Below, piece after piece: positions 1-7,212 of a stretch of 64,000 nt of DNA. The stretch's first letter is position 1, and every line of letters begins with the position of its first letter. The translations under genes were made by a program, and so were the position numbers. The notes under the pieces were generated by a model. The model searched no databases and was not told where the DNA came from. It saw only the letters and a list, made by a program, of their open reading frames with translations. Source of the stretch: Micromonospora_E sp048060115 (GTDB taxonomy: Bacteria > Actinomycetota > Actinomycetes > Mycobacteriales > Micromonosporaceae); contig NZ_JBHMIM010000002.1 in assembly GCF_048060115.1 (NCBI RefSeq), positions 62,001 through 126,000 of the forward strand, given 5' to 3'.

Positions 1-1
1 C

Positions 2-229
2 GCGGCAGCGGCCAGCGGCGACGCCCTGGTGTCGCCGATGCAGGGCACCATCATCAAGATCGCGGTCGCTGACGGCGACCAGGTGGCCGAGGGCGACCTG
101 ATTGTGGTGCTGGAGGCGATGAAGATGGAACAGCCGATCAACGCCCACAAGGCCGGCACCGTCAGCGGCCTGGCCGCTGAGGCCGGCGCGGTCGTCAGCG
201 CCGGCACGGCCATCTGCACCATCAGCTGA
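2..229 (+). CDS. Biotin carboxyl carrier domain, C-terminal end of an acetyl/propionyl-CoA carboxylase alpha subunit (partial)
   Basis: Only the last 75 codons lie in the window; the gene begins upstream. The sequence is a biotinyl-lipoyl domain with the biotinylation motif EAMKMEQ, whose modified lysine is encoded at about 122-124, preceded by an SPMQGT turn and followed by the usual GTVSGL strand. In actinobacteria such a domain ends the alpha subunit of acyl-CoA carboxylases (AccA3 or PccA type), where it carries CO2 from the biotin carboxylase to the beta subunit for fatty-acid or propionate metabolism. Which acyl-CoA is used cannot be told from this part. A stand-alone carrier protein is possible but less likely. 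Confidence 0.9.
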   Translation, partial: AAAASGDALVSPMQGTIIKIAVADGDQVAEGDLIVVLEAMKMEQPINAHKAGTVSGLAAEAGAVVSAGTAICTIS

Positions 230-231
230 CC

Positions 232-505
232 TCACTCACCAAACTGACCTTCCGAACTCCGGCTCCGCACGACGCGGTCGCCCATCAGTCGCCCGACAAG
301 GTCCGCGCAGGCCTCGGCTTCGGTGGTGTGCCGCACCTCGTCGGTGCGGCGACCCCGTTCGCTGTAGTAGACGCTCCACCGGTCGCCGTCGTAGATCAGG
401 CAGTACGCCTCGTCGCGGTCGCTTCCGATGCTGTACGCGTCGGCGGGAACACCCGCCGCCGGTAGTCGTGCGGTCAGCTCAGCTGACCGGGCCCAGGGTG
501 ATCAC
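232..505 (-). pseudogene. Second immunity-like small protein of the toxin locus, frameshifted near its start
   Basis: A GTG at 505-503 overlaps the stop of the upstream gene (GTGA, 505-502), the usual sign of translational coupling. That frame hits TGA after eight codons. From about 480 another frame reads cleanly to a stop at 234-232 and contains VPADAYSIGSD, EAYCLIYDGD and VYYSERGRR. I know this pattern from small actinobacterial proteins found near polymorphic toxins. That frame has no ATG, GTG or TTG of its own before its conserved core. The total length is one base more than a multiple of three, so a one-base insertion explains it. The break lies inside a palindrome at 472-488. Function as immunity protein is inferred from position only. 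Confidence 0.6.
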
Positions 506-807
506 CCCGGGACGGTCCAATGCCCGGAGTCCCGGGCCGGTGCCGGCCGGGCGACCCAGCCGGACCGGTCGGCGTCGTCGCTCCAGTCGGGGACCTCGCC
601 GTCGTAGTAGACGAACAGCGCCCAGTACCGCCGGTCCTCGTGCAGGATCATCTCGTCGTCGCCGGAGAAGTCCTGCCCGTACCACCGTTCGTTGATCCGC
701 GCGACGGCCTCGGCACGGGAGATGCCGAACAGCTCGACCATCTCGTCCGCCGTCGCGTCCAGCAGATCCCGGACCTCGGCTGACAGCGCCAACTGATACA
801 CGTCCAC
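502..807 (-). CDS. Probable immunity protein for the RHS toxin, family not named
   Basis: This 101-residue cytosolic protein has no signal peptide or membrane segment. It is acidic (ATADEMVELF, GDDEMILHED), and has an aromatic stretch, YWALFVYYDGEVPDW. The GTG start at 807 has an AGGAG ribosome site about seven bases upstream and sits nine bases after the toxin stop codon, so toxin and this gene are read as one transcript. In polymorphic toxin systems the gene directly after the toxin tip encodes the protein that neutralises it; that role is inferred here. It overlaps the next small gene by four bases. I do not recognise a named family. Confidence 0.7.
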   Translation of the reverse strand: MDVYQLALSAEVRDLLDATADEMVELFGISRAEAVARINERWYGQDFSGDDEMILHEDRRYWALFVYYDGEVPDWSDDADRSGWVARPAPARDSGHWTVPG

Positions 808-816
808 CTCACTCTC

Positions 817-3800
817 CTACGGCTGCAGGGCCGCGGTCAGTATCCGACCGGCGTCCTTGCCGTAGAAGACGACCTGGTTGCCCTTCCAGCGCGCGGGGAG
901 TCCCTGCCGGACAAACTTGTCGACGTTCATCAGCATCGGCCCTTCCACCACCTGATGCCGGCCGAGTGGATTGCCCCGGGCCCCGGTGCGGTAGTGCTTC
1001 ACGACGTCGGCCAGATCGGGACTGGTCGCGGTGAACTTCTTCGTCGCCATGGCGTCGAGCTTCGCGTTCGGCACCTTGAAGTGCAGCACCACGCCGTCCC
1101 CACCGAACCGCGGACTCCCCGCCCAGTCGGCCGCCTGCTGCCGCGACCGGGTGGTGTAGAACCCTTTCCCGAAGTCCATTTTCGACCGTGACGAGAATCC
1201 GGTGTCCACGCCGTTGTTCCGGATGTTCTCCGCCGCCTGCCGGCTCGTGCCGTGGTACAGGTCCGTGTAGCCGCCGCAGTTGTGCACCAGGACCGGCCGG
1301 TCGGCCGCCACCACGTAGTAGGTGTGGACGCCGGCGACGGTGAGGTCGTTCATCCGCTTCAGGCCGGTCCAGACCCGGACCGCGGTGACCCGCTGGGTGG
1401 TCTCGCCGTCCGGGCTGCGCAGCCGGTCGCCGGGTCGCAGGTCGGCGGCGTCGGTCCACCGTCCGGTGGTGGCGTTCCAGAACGGGTGGTGCGCGGTCGT
1501 CTCGACGACCGTGCTCTCACCGGTCTGCGTGTCGGTGACCGTGACGTCGGTCAAGTCCCGGTCGGCGTGGCGGTGCAGGACCCGTACCGGCCGGGCGGTG
1601 GTCTGCCCGGTGTCGGGGTCGGTAGCCAGCACCTCGTCGCCGAGCTCGACCTCGGCGATCGGTTTGGTGGTGTCGTCGGCCATCCGTACCCGGGTATCAG
1701 GGGCGAAGCTGTGCCGCACACAACTGCCGGCTGCGTCGGCGAGGTCGTCGACCCGGCTGCCGCCGACGCGGGCCGCGTCATCGGCGTAGTCGGCCGCCTC
1801 CCGGGTGGCCCGGCTGGTGCCGCGCGACACCGCCCGCGACAGGTCGTCGACCTTGCGCCCGACGGCCTTGCCGGCCGACGCCGCAGCCCTGCCGGCCGAC
1901 GCCGCAGCCTTGCCGACACCGGTGCCGGCGACCTTCTTCGCCCCGGCGGACCCGGCCTTGCTCAACGCCTTGCCCGCTGCCGGGCCCATCATCGGCAGCG
2001 CCGCGCCCAGACCACCGGCGACACCACCCAGTACGGCGGTGCGCAGCAGCTCGACGCCGGTCTGACCCTGCATGGCACCGGTGACCAGGGCACCGGTCAC
2101 GCCGGAAGCCACCCCGCAGGCGACCGCGCCGACCCCGGTCCAGCCGATCGCGACCATGCAGGCGGCTTCGACGAAGAACCCGACCAGCGCGCCGACGATG
2201 TCGGCCTTGTGTTCGACGATCCAGTCCCGGGCCGTACGGGCCCACTGGCCGACCTGGTCGACGGCCCCTTTGATCGCCTCGGCCATCTTTTGATAGGCCT
2301 GCGACAAAGCCTGCTTGACGTCGTTGAACTTTTCAGCGATCTGCTCGCGGGCCGCCTGTGCCCACTCAGACACTCGCTCCCACGCCTGCTGCACCCCGGC
2401 CTTGACCGTGTTCCAGGCCTTCTGCACGCCGGAGGAGACCTTCTTCCAGGCGTTGCGCAGCCGCTTGCCGAAGTGACCGGTCGGGTCGGTGACGGTCAGC
2501 GAGTTGCCGTCGCCGTACTGGTAGCGGTTGGCCCGGATCGAATCCGACACCGGGCTGACGGTGACGCTGTCGCGGCTGTCGAACTGGCCGACGGCCGGGT
2601 CGTACCAGCGGGCGTGCATGTTGACCCGCGCCGATCGCGGATCGGTCCACTCCGACTGGTAGCCGAGGTTGCCCTCCATCCCACTGGTGGCCGTCACCTC
2701 ACCCAGCGGCGAGTAGGTGCGGTTGCCGGTCACCGACGTACCGGCGGTGTTGAACTGGGCGACGACGTCGTCGTGCAGGTCGGTCCAGAGCATCCGGCTG
2801 GTGCTGCCCGCCCGGACCGCGACGGCACCGCCGTCCGGATCCCGCAGGTACTTCGCCGCGCCGTCCATGGCGAGGTCGTTGCCGAGGCCGGTGTACCGGA
2901 AGTCGCTGCGCAGCGCCCGGCCCAACGCGTCGTAGGTGTACTCCCGGGCGTTGCCACCACCGGTCGGCTGCTGGCTGACGATCTGATCGAACGCGTCCGC
3001 GACCCCGACCGCCGTCGTGCCACCGGTGACCGTCCGGTCCCGGGTGCCCCGGGCGGTGTACCGGTAGGTGGTGCCGGTGCTGTCGGAGACCAGCCGGTTG
3101 CGGGCGTCGTGGACGTAGTCGACATCGCCGACCCCGGTCCGGTTGCCGGCCGCGTCGTACCGGTAGCCGACCGTCGTATTGCCGTCGTCCCACGAGGTGA
3201 GCCGGTCTGCGAGGTCGTAGGTGTAGGTGTTGCTGACCGTCGTCGAGCCACGGGTTACGGTCTTGCTGGTCTCGTTGCCGTTGGCGTCCCACCCGTAGGT
3301 GATCGTCCCCAGGACCTGGCCGTTGGACCGCACCAGCCGGTCGCTGGTCAACCGGTGCAGATCGTCGTAGTCGAACACCCGCCGGTTGTTGGTGCCGCCG
3401 TAGGACATCGACGACACCGCCGACATCACGTCGTAGGCGTAGCCGACCGACACCCCGGCGCTGCTGTTGCTCACCGACGCCAACCGGCCAGCCGTGTCGT
3501 ATCCGTACTGGGTCAACCCGGCCTCGTCGTCGCGCGACGCCATCGACCCGTCCGGTGTGTAGGTGAACGCCGCGTCGCCGGACGGACCCGTCACCGACAA
3601 CGGCAACCCCCGGTCGTCGTACACGACCCGGTTGGTGCCCCCCGGCGCGGAGAACTCCACCAACCGACCCGCCGGGTCGTAGCCGTACGTCCGGTCCTGC
3701 GTCGCCGCCTCGGCACCGGAGCCGGACTGGCGCTCCAGCCGACCGGCGTCGTCGTAGACCAGGGTCCGCGCCACCCCACCCGGCGCACGCTGCGACACCG

Positions 3801-6800
3801 GCTGACCCGCCACGTCGTACACCGTCGTGTACGTGCGGTCCGCCGCGTCCGGGTACGCCGCTGTGGCCGGCTCGATCCGCGACTGTGGCAACCCCCACAC
3901 GTTGTAGGTGGTCCGGAACGCCTGCCCCCGCCCGTCGGTGAACCGGGTCGGATTCCCCGCCAGGTCATAGCCGTACGACGACTCGATCGTCGTCGTCGCG
4001 TCCACCGGCTCGGACTGGGTGCGCGGCAGGCCCGTCGCGTCGTAGCTCAACCGGGTCGTGGTGCCCCGCGCGTCCGTCGCCGCCACCATGTTGCCGGCGG
4101 CGTCGTAGGTCCAGGCCGAGGTGGCCAGGGCGGCCCCGCCGGTCGCCCGGTACGCCGCCGTCGCCCTCGGCTGGGACAGCGGGTCGTACGTGGTGATGGT
4201 GTAGGTGCCGTCCGGGTTGGTCTGCCGCACCGGCCGGCCCAGGGCGTCGTGGTCGACCCGGCTGGTCTGCCCGGCACCGTCGACGACGCTGGCCAGCTCA
4301 CCGGCGGCGGTGTAGCCGTACCCGGTGGTCACCCCGGCCGGCGTGGTCACCGCCGACAGCCGACCGGCGGTGTCGTAGGCCATCGTGGTGGTGTGCGTCT
4401 GGCCGGTCTGGCGGACCGCCTCGCTGACGCTGGTGGTCCGGCCCAGCAGGTCGTAGCTGCTGCCGGTCACCGCCCCGGTCGGATCGGTGGTCGCGAGCAG
4501 GTTGCCGGCCAGGTCGTAGCGGGCGGTCGTGGTGGCACCGTCCGGCGCCACCTGGGTCACCACCCGGCCCAGCTGGTCGTAGGTGAACCCGGTGACCCGG
4601 CCCAACGGGTCGGTCTGCGACACGACCTGGCCGAGGCTGTCGTACGCCGCCGTGAAGACCGGGACGACCGGGGTCGACCCGCCCGGCGGGGTGTACGCGG
4701 GCAGCCGGGTTTCGTAGGGCCGGCCGGCCCGGTCGAACGCGTACCGGGTCACCGCGCCGTTCGGGTCGGACTCCGCAACCACATCGCCGAACGCGTTGTA
4801 GCCGATCCGCTCCACCGGTCGGGCGGTGACCACCGGTGCGTCGAGTTCACCGGTCTCCGCCTGCACCGGCGGGCCGGTCGACACCGCCGGCCGGTCGGCC
4901 TCGTCGTAGGCGATGTTCGTGGTGTTGCCCAGCGGATCCAGCACCGCCGTGGCCAGACCGCCGTCGTCGAGCACGTGGCTGGTGCGCGACACCGTGGCGT
5001 CGGCCGCCGGCACGGTGCCGGCGACCACCCGGTCGGCCCAGCCGCCGTCGGCCGACATCCCCTGGTACAGCTGCAGGTCGGAGATGGCCCCGTCGAGCCC
5101 GGAGCCGATCCGCAGCCCGCCCATCGCCGTGCTGTGGTAGCGCGCGCCGGTGCTTTCGCCGACCTTGTCGCCGTCGATGAACACGGTGAACTTGTCGGCC
5201 TGCGGGTCGACGCCGACGGCCAGGTGCTGCCACTGCTCCTCCTGCACCGTGCCTTCCCCGAAGGGACACTCACACCGGATCAATCCGCCCATCTGCTGCT
5301 CGTTCGTCGACACCCGCCATCCGTCGATGGTGTGGTCGAACCGGAGCTGGAAGGCGAAGTCGCGGTTTGCGGGGGACGTACTCACCCGCGCGGTACCGGG
5401 CACGGTCAGCACCGCGCCGGACTTGCCGTCGTTGTCGACCCGCACCCAGGCGGCCACCGTGTACGGCCGGGTGGTGTCCACCGCCGGGGCGGCCGTGGTG
5501 ATCTGCGACGACGAGGCACCGGTGAACGCCGCGACCCGCCCCCGCTGGGCGTCGTTCTCCCAGGTCACACCGGTGGCCGTACCGGGGCTGTTGCCGGCCG
5601 AGTCGACGGCCGCCGTGCCGCTGGTCTCGTCAAGCCGCCAGCGGGCCACCGGCGTCGTCGTCCGGTCCGTCGACCGGTACCGGGTCTGCGAAACCTCCCG
5701 GCCGAGGATGTCGTACGCGTGGTCGGTGACGGCCAGCGTCGCGCCGGAGCCGTCCCGGGCGACGCTGGACAGCACCTGGTCACCCGGCGACAGGGTGGTC
5801 TCGGTGACCCGGTGCAGCCCGTCGGGGTCGAGCACGCTGCGGATCTGCCGGCCCGCCGCGTCGTAGGCGTACGTCGTGACGGTCTGCCCGTTGTCGGTCC
5901 GGTGCTCGACCAGGTTCCCCGCCGCGTCGTAGCTGTTCGCCTCCAACAGGAACGAACTGTCCCCGTCGGTGCGGGTCACCGACGCGGTCCGCCCGTCATC
6001 GGTGTAGGTGTACCGCGTGACATGCCCCATCGCGTCGGTGCTCGACGCCAACCGGCCCGCCGGGTCGTAGACGTTCGACTCCACCACCAGGTCCGCAGCG
6101 GGGATCGGGTCGTTCGGGTCCCCGGTGTACCCCTTGAGCGTGCGCGACAGCAGGTCGCCGTTGACGTCCAGCTGGTAGGCGTTGACCGTCCCGTCCGGGT
6201 CGGTCTGCTCCACCACGTGCCCGTACACGTCGTAGCGGTAGCCGGTGGTGTCGCCCATCGGGTCGACGGCCTGCGACCGGCGGCCGTGGTCGTCGTAGGA
6301 CCATTCGCTGACCCGGGCCACGTCACCACCGGTGGCGTCGCTGACCGTCTGCCGGGTCAGCAACCCGTCCGGGCTGTACGCGTGCTGGGTCACCGCCGTG
6401 TGCACCGCGCCGGTCACCCGGTTCGTCACCGCCGGATCGGTCCGCGTGGCCACCCGGCCCATCGCGTCGTACGTGTAGGTGGTGGTCCGCCCCTGCGGGA
6501 ACGACGGCATCACCACCGTCTCGGTCAGTTCCCGACCCAACCGGTCGTACGTGTAGCTGGTGGTCGCGCCCGCCGGGTCGACCACCGTCGCCACGTCACC
6601 GGCCGAGGTGTACGTGATCAGCTGCCAGCCCTTCGACGGGTCCAGCACCTGCGTGGGCAGCCCGGCCGGGACGCTCCCGCCGGTGGTGTAGGCAATCTCC
6701 GTACGCCGCCCGAGCGGATCCACCGTGCTGCGCAGGTTGCCGTTGGTGTTGTCGTAGAAGTACTGCGTCCGGTAGGTGTCGTCCTGCGCGCTGGACGAGC

Positions 6801-7212
6801 CCGGCCCGCGTACCGCCGTCAGCCGGTCGCTCTTCGGATGCGTCGGGTCGCTGCTGTAGAACGTGTAGGTGGAGTAGCTGCTGGAACACCTGTCGGCGGC
6901 CTGGTCCTGGCAGGTCACCTCCTGGATGGTGTTGCCGCGTTCGTCCTGCACCGACCGGGTGACGATCCCGTTCGGGTCGTACTCCAGGCTGGTGAACCCA
7001 CCGGTGTCGTACCCGTACAGGGTGGTGCGGCCCAGCGCGTCGGTCTGCGACACCTTCCGCCCGGACAGCAGGTCGTAGGAGTAGGAGACCTGATGCCCGC
7101 CCGGGTCGGTCACCGACACGATCGTCACCGGGTTCGACACCGTCGTGGTCTGCGCGTCGCGCGCCGCCGCGTCGGTGTGCGTCGCACCGGGCGGCAGGGT
7201 GTCCGCCGGCAA
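817..7212 (-). CDS. RHS/YD-repeat polymorphic toxin, C-terminal part: YD repeats, LamG-like insert, RHS core, Hint protease, ADP-ribosyltransferase-like tip
   Basis: About 2,130 residues open from a weak TTG at 7212, but really the continuation of the frame broken near 7240. Dozens of YD repeats (YDxxGR) form the encapsulating shell. A LamG-like domain is inserted at about 5040-5660 (WRLDETSG to RIGSGLDGAISDL). The RHS core ends with MHARWYDPAVGQF and VTDPTG near 2490-2620. Amphipathic helices and an Ala/Gly-rich hydrophobic stretch follow. A Hint (intein-like) autoprotease runs from CVRHSFAPDTRV (about 1720) to VLVHNC (about 1280). The tip, about 150 residues, has LYHGTS and DFGKGFYTT and resembles the DUF3990 group of ADP-ribosyltransferase-like toxins. 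Without the N-terminal part this piece has no secretion signal. Confidence 0.88.
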   Translation of the reverse strand: MPADTLPPGATHTDAAARDAQTTTVSNPVTIVSVTDPGGHQVSYSYDLLSGRKVSQTDALGRTTLYGYDTGGFTSLEYDPNGIVTRSVQDERGNTIQEVTCQDQAADRCSSSYSTYTFYSSDPTHPKSDRLTAVRGPGSSSAQDDTYRTQYFYDNTNGNLRSTVDPLGRRTEIAYTTGGSVPAGLPTQVLDPSKGWQLITYTSAGDVATVVDPAGATTSYTYDRLGRELTETVVMPSFPQGRTTTYTYDAMGRVATRTDPAVTNRVTGAVHTAVTQHAYSPDGLLTRQTVSDATGGDVARVSEWSYDDHGRRSQAVDPMGDTTGYRYDVYGHVVEQTDPDGTVNAYQLDVNGDLLSRTLKGYTGDPNDPIPAADLVVESNVYDPAGRLASSTDAMGHVTRYTYTDDGRTASVTRTDGDSSFLLEANSYDAAGNLVEHRTDNGQTVTTYAYDAAGRQIRSVLDPDGLHRVTETTLSPGDQVLSSVARDGSGATLAVTDHAYDILGREVSQTRYRSTDRTTTPVARWRLDETSGTAAVDSAGNSPGTATGVTWENDAQRGRVAAFTGASSSQITTAAPAVDTTRPYTVAAWVRVDNDGKSGAVLTVPGTARVSTSPANRDFAFQLRFDHTIDGWRVSTNEQQMGGLIRCECPFGEGTVQEEQWQHLAVGVDPQADKFTVFIDGDKVGESTGARYHSTAMGGLRIGSGLDGAISDLQLYQGMSADGGWADRVVAGTVPAADATVSRTSHVLDDGGLATAVLDPLGNTTNIAYDEADRPAVSTGPPVQAETGELDAPVVTARPVERIGYNAFGDVVAESDPNGAVTRYAFDRAGRPYETRLPAYTPPGGSTPVVPVFTAAYDSLGQVVSQTDPLGRVTGFTYDQLGRVVTQVAPDGATTTARYDLAGNLLATTDPTGAVTGSSYDLLGRTTSVSEAVRQTGQTHTTTMAYDTAGRLSAVTTPAGVTTGYGYTAAGELASVVDGAGQTSRVDHDALGRPVRQTNPDGTYTITTYDPLSQPRATAAYRATGGAALATSAWTYDAAGNMVAATDARGTTTRLSYDATGLPRTQSEPVDATTTIESSYGYDLAGNPTRFTDGRGQAFRTTYNVWGLPQSRIEPATAAYPDAADRTYTTVYDVAGQPVSQRAPGGVARTLVYDDAGRLERQSGSGAEAATQDRTYGYDPAGRLVEFSAPGGTNRVVYDDRGLPLSVTGPSGDAAFTYTPDGSMASRDDEAGLTQYGYDTAGRLASVSNSSAGVSVGYAYDVMSAVSSMSYGGTNNRRVFDYDDLHRLTSDRLVRSNGQVLGTITYGWDANGNETSKTVTRGSTTVSNTYTYDLADRLTSWDDGNTTVGYRYDAAGNRTGVGDVDYVHDARNRLVSDSTGTTYRYTARGTRDRTVTGGTTAVGVADAFDQIVSQQPTGGGNAREYTYDALGRALRSDFRYTGLGNDLAMDGAAKYLRDPDGGAVAVRAGSTSRMLWTDLHDDVVAQFNTAGTSVTGNRTYSPLGEVTATSGMEGNLGYQSEWTDPRSARVNMHARWYDPAVGQFDSRDSVTVSPVSDSIRANRYQYGDGNSLTVTDPTGHFGKRLRNAWKKVSSGVQKAWNTVKAGVQQAWERVSEWAQAAREQIAEKFNDVKQALSQAYQKMAEAIKGAVDQVGQWARTARDWIVEHKADIVGALVGFFVEAACMVAIGWTGVGAVACGVASGVTGALVTGAMQGQTGVELLRTAVLGGVAGGLGAALPMMGPAAGKALSKAGSAGAKKVAGTGVGKAAASAGRAAASAGKAVGRKVDDLSRAVSRGTSRATREAADYADDAARVGGSRVDDLADAAGSCVRHSFAPDTRVRMADDTTKPIAEVELGDEVLATDPDTGQTTARPVRVLHRHADRDLTDVTVTDTQTGESTVVETTAHHPFWNATTGRWTDAADLRPGDRLRSPDGETTQRVTAVRVWTGLKRMNDLTVAGVHTYYVVAADRPVLVHNCGGYTDLYHGTSRQAAENIRNNGVDTGFSSRSKMDFGKGFYTTRSRQQAADWAGSPRFGGDGVVLHFKVPNAKLDAMATKKFTATSPDLADVVKHYRTGARGNPLGRHQVVEGPMLMNVDKFVRQGLPARWKGNQVVFYGKDAGRILTAALQP
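820..1280 (-). other. Toxin tip domain, ADP-ribosyltransferase-like (DUF3990-like)
   Basis: This is the part released by the Hint domain after the HNC junction. It starts with a short GGYTDL linker and shows LYHGTS (the NAD-binding histidine-glycine type motif of the ART fold), a second element DFGKGFYTT, a QQAADWA helix and HQVVEG near the end. These match the pattern I know for DUF3990 proteins. The likely activity is transfer of ADP-ribose from NAD to a target in a competing cell; the target cannot be read from the sequence. An NAD hydrolase activity is an alternative. Confidence 0.65.
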
